A stretch of DNA of 64,000 nt from positions 1 through 64,000 of the forward strand of contig CAXYYA010000002.1 of the NCBI GenBank assembly GCA_964293155.1, given 5' to 3'. The notes under the pieces were generated by a model. The model was not told the DNA's origin. It did no database searches and was given only the letters and a program-made list of their open reading frames with translations. The DNA comes from JAQVEB01 sp028698105 (GTDB taxonomy: Bacteria; Bacteroidota; Bacteroidia; Bacteroidales; Dysgonomonadaceae). Made by a program: the position numbers and the translations under genes. Shown piece after piece: positions 6,894 through 15,862 of the stretch. Each line of letters opens with the position of its first letter. Position 1 is the stretch's first letter.

Positions 6894-8687
6894 ATGAACA
6901 TCGAAAATATCCTCCAAAACGCCGTTATCGGTGCAATAAAAGAATTATACGGCGCGGATGTGGACGCACCGCGAATCACGCTTCAGAAAACAAAAAAAGA
7001 ATTTAAGGGGCATTACACGCTCGTAACGTTTCCTTTATTGAAAATATCGAGAAAAAATCCCGAACAAACGGCGCAGGAAATCGGCGCATATTTGGCCGAT
7101 AAGTCGCCCGTTATCGCTGAATTTAACGTGATAAAAGGGTTTTTGAACCTCAGCATCGCTTCGGAAGTGTGGGTAAACCTGCTCGAAAACATCAACGCGC
7201 AACCCGATTTTGGTTTCACGCATGTAACGGACGATGCGCCGCTTTTTATGGTGGAATATTCGTCGCCCAACACCAACAAGCCGCTTCATTTGGGGCACGT
7301 GCGCAACAATCTGCTCGGCCATTCACTGTGCGAAGTGCTCGCGGCCAACGGAAAACGCGTGGTGAAAACCAATATCGTGAACGACCGCGGCATTCATATC
7401 TGCAAATCAATGCTCGCGTGGCAGAAATGGGGTAACGGGGAAACGCCCGAATCATCGGGAAAGAAAGGCGACCACCTCATCGGCGAATATTACGTGTTGT
7501 TCGACCAGAACTACAAAGCTGAATTAGCTGATTTGCAAGCAAAAGGTTTATCGAAAGAGCAAGCCGAAGAGCAATCGTCGCTGATGCAGGAAGCGCGCGA
7601 AATGCTCCGTCAATGGGAAGCCAACGACGCCGAGACCGTGAACCTGTGGAAGATGATGAACAACTGGGTGTACACCGGTTTCGACGAAACGTACCGCGAA
7701 ATGGGTGTATCGTTCGACAAGATTTATTACGAATCGCAAACCTATTTGGCCGGAAAAGACGAAGTGTTGCGCGGACTGAAAGAAGGTTTGTTTTATCAAA
7801 AAGAAGACGGTTCGGTTTGGGCTGACCTCACGCCTTACGGCCTCGATCACAAACTGTTGCTTCGCGCCGACGGCACTTCGGTATATATGACGCAGGATAT
7901 TGGAACCGCCAAACTGCGTTTCGACGATTATCCGATCAACACGATGATTTACGTGGTTGGAAACGAGCAAAATTACCATTTTCAGGTGCTTTCCATCCTG
8001 CTGGATATGCTCGGATTTGAGTTCGGGAAAGGATTGGTGCATTTTTCGTACGGCATGGTGGAGTTGCCCGAAGGCAAAATGAAATCGCGCGAAGGCACCG
8101 TGGTGGATGCCGACGACCTGATGGCGGAAATGATTGAAACCGCCCGCGAAACCTCGCGCGAACTCGGTAAATTAGACGATATTTCGCCCGAAGAAGCCAA
8201 CCAAATCGCCCGTATGGTGGGAATGGGTGCGCTCAAATACTTCATTCTGAAGGTGGATCCGAAGAAAAACATGACGTTCAATCCGAAAGAATCCATTGAT
8301 TTTAACGGGAATACCGGCCCGTTTATTGAATACACGCACGCGCGTATTCAATCCATTTTGCGCAAAGCAGACGAGCAGGGAATCGAAATTCCTGCGACAC
8401 TCGCAACGTCCATCCAACTTTCGGAGAAAGAAGAAGGATTGGTGCAAATGCTGGCCGATTTTAAAACGGTTGTAGAGCAAGCGGGAACGGAATACAATGT
8501 GTCGCTTATCGGTAATTACGTGTACGACTTGGTGAAAGAATACAACCAGTTTTACCACGATTTCCCGATGCTGCGCGAAGAAAATACAGCCCTACGTGAT
8601 TTCCGTCTGCTGCTTTCCAAAAACATCGCGCTAACCATCAAAAAAGGAATGGGACTGTTTGGAATTGAAGTGCCTGAAAGAATGTAA
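6894..8687 (+). CDS. argS: Arginyl-tRNA synthetase
   Basis: This 597-residue class I aminoacyl-tRNA synthetase charges tRNA-Arg in the cytosol. The N-terminal ArgRS additional domain is followed by the signature HLGH (residues 132-135, the HIGH motif) and the KMSKS-equivalent KMKSR at 395-399. The C-terminal anticodon-binding DALR domain ends in the typical GMGLFGIEVPERM. The length is standard for Bacteroidota ArgRS and there is no disruption. It is a single-gene unit behind its own -7 box, ending in a bidirectional hairpin. Confidence 0.97.
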   Translation: MNIENILQNAVIGAIKELYGADVDAPRITLQKTKKEFKGHYTLVTFPLLKISRKNPEQTAQEIGAYLADKSPVIAEFNVIKGFLNLSIASEVWVNLLENINAQPDFGFTHVTDDAPLFMVEYSSPNTNKPLHLGHVRNNLLGHSLCEVLAANGKRVVKTNIVNDRGIHICKSMLAWQKWGNGETPESSGKKGDHLIGEYYVLFDQNYKAELADLQAKGLSKEQAEEQSSLMQEAREMLRQWEANDAETVNLWKMMNNWVYTGFDETYREMGVSFDKIYYESQTYLAGKDEVLRGLKEGLFYQKEDGSVWADLTPYGLDHKLLLRADGTSVYMTQDIGTAKLRFDDYPINTMIYVVGNEQNYHFQVLSILLDMLGFEFGKGLVHFSYGMVELPEGKMKSREGTVVDADDLMAEMIETARETSRELGKLDDISPEEANQIARMVGMGALKYFILKVDPKKNMTFNPKESIDFNGNTGPFIEYTHARIQSILRKADEQGIEIPATLATSIQLSEKEEGLVQMLADFKTVVEQAGTEYNVSLIGNYVYDLVKEYNQFYHDFPMLREENTALRDFRLLLSKNIALTIKKGMGLFGIEVPERM

Positions 8688-8725
8688 AATAAATTGGGAT
8701 TTGAGATTTCTGATTTGGGAATAAA

Positions 8726-8759
8726 AAAACGGGAACACCATTAAAAACATTCTCGTTTT
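8726..8759. terminator. Bidirectional intrinsic terminator between argS and the secreted protein gene
   Basis: AAAACGGGAA (8726-8735) pairs with TTCTCGTTTT (8750-8759) with one G-U pair. The A-run on the left gives a TTTTTTT tail on the minus strand, and the plus-strand tail is TTTTATTTC. It separates two convergent genes. Its left arm is the same as that of the terminator at 9518-9551. Confidence 0.7.
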
Positions 8760-8768
8760 ATTTCTCGT

Positions 8769-9416
8769 TCAGCGAATTTCCTTTGAAATTTCGGCTTGAT
8801 TTGTTTTAAAAGACTCCAAGAACTTGGTCATTTCTCCGGAGTGCTTCTCATAACTTTCATAACTTGGAAAATGAATGGTTAACGGGTAAAAAACGCCTTC
8901 GGACAAAATTACAACTAAAGCGTTTACACTCAGTTCTTCCACTTTATTACCGATAACATCAATTCCTAATAACACCTTCCCTAAATTATCGAATGTTTGA
9001 GCTTTTACTTCCGGCATTTTACGGTTGGGGTAAAACCGGTTCCAATTCGATTTGAATTCGGCATCTTGCGAAAGTCTTGATTCATAACTTTTATATACAG
9101 TGAATTCCGTTCCGTCAGCAGCAGAAGTTTTCATTCGCTCCGCACTTTTCTCAACTTTCCATTTTTTCGGAACAGCCACTTCCACAAAACGGTGTTTTTC
9201 GGATTTCGCGGGAGATGATTTTATCTTTTTTTCCGCACCGCTGTCCAACCAAATAGTAGAATTACCCGCAGAAGCACTGTACGTGTAAGCAGGCCTGTAT
9301 TTTCCCGTTTTGGAATCTAATTCCCAATTCAATTCATAATTATACTCACTGCCGTACTGGCTGTAAGCGGCATGGCCAATAAATAGAGCACAAAACAAAA
9401 AAAAGACTTTCTTCAT
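8769..9416 (-). CDS. Secreted protein of unknown function
   Basis: I do not recognise this 215-residue protein. The start at 9416 places a clear signal peptide (MKKVFFLFCALFIGHAAYSQ) at the N-terminus; the longer open frame to 9476 only adds a non-signal tail. The mature part is rich in Lys, Glu and Tyr, with no Cys and no visible repeat. It contains an alternation of strands (KKWKVEKSAERMKTSA, NALVVILSEGVFYPL) that suggests a small beta-rich periplasmic domain. It is monocistronic and flanked on both sides by near-identical intrinsic terminators. Function cannot be assigned. Confidence 0.75.
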   Translation of the reverse strand: MKKVFFLFCALFIGHAAYSQYGSEYNYELNWELDSKTGKYRPAYTYSASAGNSTIWLDSGAEKKIKSSPAKSEKHRFVEVAVPKKWKVEKSAERMKTSAADGTEFTVYKSYESRLSQDAEFKSNWNRFYPNRKMPEVKAQTFDNLGKVLLGIDVIGNKVEELSVNALVVILSEGVFYPLTIHFPSYESYEKHSGEMTKFLESFKTNQAEISKEIR

Positions 9417-9517
9417 ATTTAAAATACTTTGATTGTTAAACTTAATTTTAAACGTTGAATGTTGATAACGGTTCATTTGTTTTCTGTTTTTTAACTAAGA
9501 TTGTTCTCATTCAATAA

Positions 9518-9551
9518 AAAACGGGAACACTTTTGAAGGTGTTCCCGTTTT
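9518..9551 (-). terminator. Intrinsic terminator ending PUL 1
   Basis: AAAACGGGAACAC (9518-9530) and GTGTTCCCGTTTT (9539-9551) form a perfect 13-bp stem with an 8-base loop. On the minus strand the stem runs into TTTTTTATT. It lies 28 bp after the stop of the GH3 gene and closes the PUL 1 transcript. Confidence 0.85.
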
Positions 9552-9578
9552 ATTTTTCCTGTCAAGGAGTTTTTCGGC

Positions 9579-11912
9579 TTATTTATTCGGCGCATCCCAA
9601 ATTTTTGTTTGTGTGCTGCGCACCGTTTCAATTTTATCTCCCACCTGCAGTTTGAAGTCGCCTTCTTCCAACGTCCATTTGCCGTTTTCGTTCACGAAAG
9701 CAAGGTCCTTGGCGGGCAGTTTCAACGTAATGGTTTTAGTTTCACCGGGATTGAGCGATATTTTCTCGAAAGCACACAACCGACGTACGTCGGGCGACAA
9801 CGATGCCACCAAATCGCTGCTGAAAAGCATCACGGCTTCTTTTCCGGCAACATTACCGGTATTTTTTACCTGAACACTTACAGTGATTTCATCGCCGGGG
9901 GCGAATTCTTTTTTATCAACGGACAAGCCGGAATATTCGAACGTGGTGTAACTCAAGCCGAATCCGAACGGATATTGCACGGAGGTTTGCGCCCCATAAT
10001 CATAAGCGCCTTCCATTTTGCCTTGGATGTTTTGGCTCGGTTTGTGGTCGTATGTGATAAGTCCCTGCTCAAATTTCGGATAGGTGTACGGCAATTTCCC
10101 GCTCGGATTTACATCGCCGCTCAGGATATCGGCCAGTGCATCGCCACCGTAATTTCCGGGCAAATACGCCTGAACAACCGCTTTTGCGCCAGGTTCGATG
10201 GTGCGAATTAAGCGCGGACGGCCTTCGTTGAGCACCAAGATCACCGGTTTTCCGGTTTTCTGCAAGGCCAATGCCAATTGGGTCTGGTTTGCGGACAACG
10301 TGAGTTCATCCAGATTACCGGGCGTTTCGCAATAAGAGTTTTCGCCCACGCACAACACAATGTAATCCGCTCCCGATGCGGCAGCAACCGATTTCTGAAT
10401 TTCGGGAACGTTTTCTTCGAAATATTGTCCGTCCATTTTATACGTTACACCCGGCTCATACACCACATTTTCTTTTCCGAACTTGTTTTGCAACGCTTCG
10501 AAAATGGTATTGTACTGTCCGGCAAACTCTTCCGTTTTTTCGCCTTGCCACGAGTAGCTCCATCCGCCGTTGAGCGTGCGCATCGAGTTTCCGTTAGGTC
10601 CGGCCACCAAAATCCGCGCACCTTTTTTAATCGGAAGCACATTGTCTTGGTTTTTAAGCAACGTGATAGATTCATCGGCAGCGGCTTTAGCAATGGCAGC
10701 GTGTTCGGCGCTTCCGAACTGCGGATATTCGTTTCGCGACCAATACGGTTTTTCAAACAATCCCAACCGGAATTTCAAGCGCAAAACACGACGAACAGCA
10801 TCATCAACACGGCTCATCGGCACTTCGCCTTCATTTACTAATTCCACCAACGTGGGGCAGAATTTCAGGTTATACGGTTCCATTACCATGTCAATTCCGG
10901 CGTTGATCGCCGTTTTCACGGCACCTTTGTAATCCTGCACGATATGATCGCGGCTCAGCAAATTTTGCACATCGGCCCAATCGGTAACAATTACGCCATC
11001 GAAATTCAGGTCTTCTTTGATCCATTTCGTTACCAAGCGATAGTCGGCATGCGTGGAAACACCGTTAATGATGCCCGAATTGACCATCAGCGATAACGCG
11101 CCACCCTCTACGATGGCCGCACGGAACGGCTCGAAAAATTTCTCACGCAGATCGGTCTCGGAAATTACCGCGGGCGTGCGGTCTTTTCCCGAAACAGGAA
11201 CGCCGTAACCCATGTAATGCTTCACGCAGGCGGCTATATGATCTCGTCCGACATGGTTACGGTTAGCGCCCTGAAATCCTTCGACTGAAGCCACCGCCAT
11301 CCGCGCATTCAGATAGGCGTCTTCGCCGAAGCTTTCCCATTGGCGCGACCAACGGGCATCCCGACCCAAGTCCATTGTGGGGTTGAACGTCCACGGAATG
11401 TTGCTCGCGCGCGTTTCGTAGGCCGAGACCTGCGAACCTTGTTCCATCAACGCGGTGTTGAAAGTGGCCGCCATACCGATTTCCTGCGGAAAAAACGTTC
11501 CACCGGCGGTGTACGTGGTTCCGTGATTGGAGTCAATGCCGTAAATCACCGGAATTCCGGTTTCTTTGAGCGCACGTTTTTGAATGGCAGTAATAACTTT
11601 TTCCCACACCTCAGTCGTGCGGGCACGATTGTTGGCCGTGTTCAGGATGGAACCCACCTTGTATTTGCCGATGACGGTATCAAGCATTGCAGGATCAATT
11701 TCGAACGGTTCATCACTAACGTACGCATTTCCACCTTTGCCGATTAAATCGAGCGTATATTGCGCCATCTGGCCGACTTTTTCTTCGAGTGACATCTTGC
11801 TCAACAACTGATTGATCTTTTGTTCTGTTTGAGCAGACGACGCGGTTTGCTGAGCATGCATTCCGGTGGAAATAAGGATGCTGCAAGCCAATAAAATTTT
11901 CTTTATATTCAT
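9579..11912 (-). CDS. bglX: Beta-glucosidase, glycoside hydrolase family 3
   Basis: This 777-residue exported GH3 enzyme has a signal peptide (about residues 1-20, ending MHAQ), the (beta/alpha)8 domain, the alpha/beta sandwich domain and a C-terminal fibronectin III-like domain (about 690-770). The catalytic nucleophile is Asp311 in GVIVTDWADV. The substrate-binding KHYMGYG (231-237) and RDARWSR loops are present. The family releases terminal beta-linked glucose. It is the last gene of PUL 1, 13 bp after the GH5 reading frame, and would convert oligosaccharides made by GH16/GH5 to glucose in the periplasm. Linkage preference (beta-1,3, 1,4 or 1,6) is not readable. Confidence 0.93.
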   Translation of the reverse strand: MNIKKILLACSILISTGMHAQQTASSAQTEQKINQLLSKMSLEEKVGQMAQYTLDLIGKGGNAYVSDEPFEIDPAMLDTVIGKYKVGSILNTANNRARTTEVWEKVITAIQKRALKETGIPVIYGIDSNHGTTYTAGGTFFPQEIGMAATFNTALMEQGSQVSAYETRASNIPWTFNPTMDLGRDARWSRQWESFGEDAYLNARMAVASVEGFQGANRNHVGRDHIAACVKHYMGYGVPVSGKDRTPAVISETDLREKFFEPFRAAIVEGGALSLMVNSGIINGVSTHADYRLVTKWIKEDLNFDGVIVTDWADVQNLLSRDHIVQDYKGAVKTAINAGIDMVMEPYNLKFCPTLVELVNEGEVPMSRVDDAVRRVLRLKFRLGLFEKPYWSRNEYPQFGSAEHAAIAKAAADESITLLKNQDNVLPIKKGARILVAGPNGNSMRTLNGGWSYSWQGEKTEEFAGQYNTIFEALQNKFGKENVVYEPGVTYKMDGQYFEENVPEIQKSVAAASGADYIVLCVGENSYCETPGNLDELTLSANQTQLALALQKTGKPVILVLNEGRPRLIRTIEPGAKAVVQAYLPGNYGGDALADILSGDVNPSGKLPYTYPKFEQGLITYDHKPSQNIQGKMEGAYDYGAQTSVQYPFGFGLSYTTFEYSGLSVDKKEFAPGDEITVSVQVKNTGNVAGKEAVMLFSSDLVASLSPDVRRLCAFEKISLNPGETKTITLKLPAKDLAFVNENGKWTLEEGDFKLQVGDKIETVRSTQTKIWDAPNK

Positions 11913-11925
11913 ATACGGTTCTTTT

Positions 11926-13175
11926 TTACGGATTCATCCCTAACGCCTGGATGTAACCCGGATTTTTTGTACAATTCTTAAATTTCATATTCTCAAGTAG
12001 TTTATTCATGGCGTCGCGAACGTCTTGCTGTGGAGGACGGTTTTCGCGGATCTTGGCAAAATTGCCTCGGTCTTTTTTCGTATATTCAACAATCATATTC
12101 CATTTGGAAGGTTCCTGAATAGAAACCATTCCGCGCGTACTGTTCATCTTTTTATAAGGCCAGAAATGCCAGCCTATGTTGTTACGATCGAGTAACCGCC
12201 GGAATCCGCCGATCCATTCATCGGTGTTCTCACCGGTTTCGCCCATGTACATCGGAAGGTTGGTTTTTGTTCTGAAATCCGCAAACTTTTGAATTACTGT
12301 TGCGTGGTGTCCGACCAATACGTATGGCATTCATACATGATTTTTGGGTCGAAATTGGGATTTTTGAACACATCGAAGTTGGTATTCCATTGCGCACCAC
12401 CCAAAATGACGATATGGTTATTGTCAACTTCCCGAATAGCTTTGGTAGCATTAACATAAACGGTTTCGAGCTTGCTGTTCAGCGAATCTTTGTCTTCGAA
12501 ATAATGCGCGATGGGTTCGTTGAGCAGATCGTACCCGAGAACCGTAGATTCATCGGCGTAATGCTCCGCAATTCGTTTCCAGATGGAGTTGAAAAGTTGC
12601 TGACTTTGCGCACTTTCAAAAAGCCACGGATAACCGTAACTGTCATCAATGTTGTCGCCGGTTTGACCGCCGGGCGCATCGTGCATATCGAGCACCACAT
12701 ACAATCCTTCTTCCTTGCACCATCCGATAACCCTGTCCAGCAGTTCAAAACCGCGTTCGGGATCGTTTTTACCCATAAAATCCTGGTTGGTGAAAAGTTT
12801 GTAATGAAACGGAATCCTGATGGAGTTCATGCCTGTTTGGCGGATGTATGCGATGTCTTCTTTCGTGATGTAATTTTCCTGAAACTGATGCCAGAAATTA
12901 TTGACAAAATCAGGGCCGACCATCTCTTTAAACGCTTCATCAATTAACCGGTAGGAACTTGCATCCTGAAAAAGGAACATATACCCTTCGGGATTTAGCC
13001 AGTTTCCCAGGTTGATACCTTTCATAACGAAGGGTTTACCGTCCGGCGTAACCAATTCCTGGCCTTGTACGGACACAAAGGCTGCTTCGGTTTGCTGATT
13101 GTTTTTCTGCGCATCTTTATTGCATGCAATGAGCGACAAGAAAACAATCAATAAAAATACGTTATTGATTTTCAT
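11926..13175 (-). pseudogene. GH5 beta-glucanase lipoprotein, split by a -1 frameshift
   Basis: The N-terminal part (13175 to 12294, 293 residues) is a lipoprotein with lipobox LIAC (Cys18). It has the GH5 exo-glucanase-like phrase GINLGNWLNPEGYM and the acid/base glutamate in LLNEP (Glu220). It stops just after YECHTYWSD. The frame ending at 11926 supplies the rest, with IQKFADFRTKTNLP followed by the nucleophile region MYMGETGEN. The two frames overlap at 12294-12330 and differ by one missing base, so a single-base deletion in the run around 12297-12310 explains it. There is no long homopolymer at the site. Unless it is an assembly error or recoded, the product lacks its nucleophile and is inactive. 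Its place in PUL 1 implies beta-glucan cleavage. Confidence 0.85.
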
Positions 13176-13184
13176 ATTGCTCCG

Positions 13185-14294
13185 TTACTTCTGATAAACC
13201 CGCACGTAATCAATCTCGTACGTTGCCGGAAGTTTGGTTTCGTCCACGCCTTGCGCGCCGCCCCAGTTTCCGCCCCAGGCGAGATTGAGTTTCAGATAAA
13301 AAGGTTTATTGAACGGCCAGGTGTTAATGTCGCCTTTACCGTCGTTATTGAACCGAAAATATTCCACTCCGTCGGCAAAACCCCTGATATAATCGGCTAT
13401 CCATTCTATGGCGTAAATGTGGAACTCTGTTTCGGCATTCGTTACGGTTGTTGATGCGCCTTTTTGTGTTCCGATAGCATGGTTGTATGCTTCCGTATGA
13501 ACCGTGCAATGCACTACGTTGGGATCGTAGCCAACGTATTCCATAATATCAATCTCGCCATCGAGCGGCCAGTTCTTGAAATCTTTGGGCAACATCCAAA
13601 ACGCAGGCCACGTGCCTTTACCGGTCGGCATACGCAATCGCGCTTCAAAATAACCGTACTGCCAGCTTTGGTTCGTGTTCATGCGGATGGACAACACTTC
13701 GGTGCCCACTTTCTTTGCAATGATCTTTAATGTTCCGTCGGAAATAACTGCGCACGTATCCGTTCCCCGAAAACCGGCAACATAGTTCTGTATTTCGTTG
13801 TTTCCCCAGCCACCCGCGCCGGTTTCATAAAACCATTTTTGGGTATTGGGAAGTGGCGTTTTGCCATCAGAAAGACGGGCATCGTTGAATTCGTCCTGAA
13901 ATTTCAGGGTATAACCAGCGGGAACGTAGTTTTCCACCGTTCCGGCTGCTTGTACAACACTAATCTTTTTGCTGTACTTCCCCGATAACAAAGTAAGTTC
14001 GGCCGTACGTTGTGCATCCGTATTGTTTTTGGATGCCGTAACATTCAAGCTGGTTTGTCCGTTATACCCGGTTTTGCGATCAGTTGTACACCATGATTGA
14101 TTGGAAGAGACAGTCCAATCTCCGTTAGCAGTGATGAGGATGCTTTTTGTTTCCGTCTTATCGGTGAACGAAAGCGAAGAGGGGTTTATCTGCCAGGTAA
14201 TTTCTTTTACAGGAGGTTCGACCACCGGGGTTGTACCGCTTCCGCCACACGCTGAGAGCAGCCATGCTGCCAATACTATCATTTTATACTGCAT
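13185..14294 (-). CDS. GH16 endo-beta-glucanase (laminarinase type) with BACON domain
   Basis: Starting at ATG 14294 gives a 369-residue lipoprotein with lipobox LLSAC (Cys16); the longer frame to 14339 would hide the signal. A BACON-type beta-sandwich (about residues 35-118) precedes the GH16 jelly-roll (about 125-369). The catalytic motif GEIDIMEYVG supplies nucleophile Glu247, assisting Asp249 and acid/base Glu252. The extra Met between Asp and the last Glu is the form found in laminarinases and beta-1,3(4)-glucanases, not lichenases. It would cut beta-1,3-glucan or mixed-linkage glucan at the cell surface. It follows a strong intrinsic terminator in the operon, which should lower its expression relative to susCD. 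Confidence 0.93.
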   Translation of the reverse strand: MQYKMIVLAAWLLSACGGSGTTPVVEPPVKEITWQINPSSLSFTDKTETKSILITANGDWTVSSNQSWCTTDRKTGYNGQTSLNVTASKNNTDAQRTAELTLLSGKYSKKISVVQAAGTVENYVPAGYTLKFQDEFNDARLSDGKTPLPNTQKWFYETGAGGWGNNEIQNYVAGFRGTDTCAVISDGTLKIIAKKVGTEVLSIRMNTNQSWQYGYFEARLRMPTGKGTWPAFWMLPKDFKNWPLDGEIDIMEYVGYDPNVVHCTVHTEAYNHAIGTQKGASTTVTNAETEFHIYAIEWIADYIRGFADGVEYFRFNNDGKGDINTWPFNKPFYLKLNLAWGGNWGGAQGVDETKLPATYEIDYVRVYQK

Positions 14295-14305
14295 ATCGTT
14301 AAAAA

Positions 14306-14344
14306 AGAGAATGTTTATAAGATATTTGCTTATAAACATTCTCT
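14306..14344 (-). terminator. Intrinsic terminator inside PUL 1
   Basis: AGAGAATGTTTATAAG (14306-14321) and its exact complement (14329-14344) form a 16-bp stem with a 7-base loop. On the minus strand it is followed by TTTTTT. It sits between the PKD lipoprotein stop and the GH16 start, so partial termination or 3'-end protection would separate the binding-protein part of the transcript from the enzyme part. Confidence 0.85.
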
Positions 14345-14360
14345 GCAGGTTTAAAGTTTA

Positions 14361-15836
14361 TTATTCAGAAAAAGAAAAGTCATCGAAGAAGAAAATACCA
14401 GAACCGGAGTGTCCTTCTCCGCCAAACTGAATCACAATTTTATCATAATCTTGCCTATCAGCAACTGAACTAAAATCAAATACAAGATCGAGCCATTTAT
14501 CTGTGGTAAGGTTTTCTTTCACAACTTCCGTTTGCGTTGTCCACGCATTGCCACCCAAACTTGAATCTTGCAATTTAACAGCTACTTTCTTCAGCAATTT
14601 TGCGTTGGCAATCCAAGAACCCGCGACATTATTATCGGTAGTGTAATCGTTGTACGATGGAAGAAATACTTTCAATCTTATTTTGTTTTGTGTTGTTAAA
14701 TCGAACTTATAATCGGCAGCCACCCAAAAAATATTCGAGTAAAAATCATTCGATTTTTGATACAAAAATACTTTAGACGACTGATTGATGGGCACGGGCG
14801 CCGGATTGGCATAGCCTGCTTTTGTAAGGCTGCCCATGGTTTCTGATTGGAAGTTTACGGAAAAAGGCTCGCTCTCGAACGTTTCAGCAAGGGGGATCGC
14901 CTTTGGTGTTTTCACTATTGGCGGTTCCGCAACATTCAGTTCCTCAGGAATCAAACGAAACCACCATGAGTTTCCTGGTTCAACCGTGCTTACACATTTT
15001 ACATACAATTCTGTTTCGGTAAGCGAATAAATTTTGAAAGTGCTTGTTCCAGTATAAAATCCGAAAAAAGCACCGCCGCTTAATTCCAATGTCATGGCAT
15101 CTTCGTTTAATTTAAAAGTATATCCGGCTGCATCGGGAACATAAGGCACATCAAAATCTCCCACACCTCCAGGATTCTCAATTACACCCGCAGGATTTCC
15201 CAATCCGGCAACGCCCGCAGCATTGGTATAGACGTACCCATTGTTTTCCCATTTCATCTTTGTTCCTTGTTGATAGAAAGTGAACTTTTGAGTGTAAAGA
15301 GAAGAACCATCTTTTCCGTCTGCAGGACATTGCCACCAACTCGGGCTATCCGCATCTGCAGGACCAACACCAAAATGCCCATCGTGATATTGATCAAATA
15401 CCCATGTTTTGCCCTCCAATTTTTCCGCGCCTCCTGTTAAATTTGTGTAAGCTGGTGTATTTATCAAGCTAAAATCGTCGTTTTCAATATGTACTACTTG
15501 GCTTTTTGAAGCTGAAGAACCATCTGCAGCATAGAGAGTTAGCGTCACTGTATAATCACCTTTTTCGGGATATTGCGTAGTGATGTTTTGTGATGTCGCT
15601 TTTACGCCATTGCCTAAATCCCATTTTACCGCAACGGGGGCGTTGATATTCGATGTGTTGGTGAAAACAATTTCATTCGCACTCTTTGTCGTAGGAACCG
15701 TTGAGAAAGACACCATGTCCTGTGTCACTGTATCTAAAACTCCCAACGAGTATTTATCGCTTTCCTGAGGGCTGCATGAGGCTACAATAAAAAGCGACAG
15801 CAACACCCACATACCATATTTTATTTTATTTTTCAT
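14361..15836 (-). CDS. PKD-domain surface glycan-binding lipoprotein (SusE-position)
   Basis: This 491-residue lipoprotein (lipobox IVASC, Cys21) is followed by a short linker, a PKD domain (about residues 45-120, with VKWDLGNG and YPEKGDYTVTLTL) and a long Trp- and Tyr-rich C-terminal region. The latter contains a WVFDQYHDGHFGVGP segment near 148-162 and a final jelly-roll-like module. Proteins of this kind sit right after susD and bind glycan at the cell surface (SGBP-B class). No catalytic motif is visible. It is the third gene after susC and susD, with 26 bp to the susD stop, and its product probably presents beta-glucan to the SusCD complex. Ligand specificity is inferred from the neighbouring GH16, GH5 and GH3 genes. 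Confidence 0.8.
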   Translation of the reverse strand: MKNKIKYGMWVLLSLFIVASCSPQESDKYSLGVLDTVTQDMVSFSTVPTTKSANEIVFTNTSNINAPVAVKWDLGNGVKATSQNITTQYPEKGDYTVTLTLYAADGSSASKSQVVHIENDDFSLINTPAYTNLTGGAEKLEGKTWVFDQYHDGHFGVGPADADSPSWWQCPADGKDGSSLYTQKFTFYQQGTKMKWENNGYVYTNAAGVAGLGNPAGVIENPGGVGDFDVPYVPDAAGYTFKLNEDAMTLELSGGAFFGFYTGTSTFKIYSLTETELYVKCVSTVEPGNSWWFRLIPEELNVAEPPIVKTPKAIPLAETFESEPFSVNFQSETMGSLTKAGYANPAPVPINQSSKVFLYQKSNDFYSNIFWVAADYKFDLTTQNKIRLKVFLPSYNDYTTDNNVAGSWIANAKLLKKVAVKLQDSSLGGNAWTTQTEVVKENLTTDKWLDLVFDFSSVADRQDYDKIVIQFGGEGHSGSGIFFFDDFSFSE

Positions 15837-15862
15837 AATTTCTTCTTATTAATTTTTTGGGA

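Noticed and set aside
12294..12330. Programmed ribosomal frameshift in the GH5 gene
   Set aside because: There is no slippery heptamer before the stop and no clear stimulatory hairpin; a deletion is simpler.
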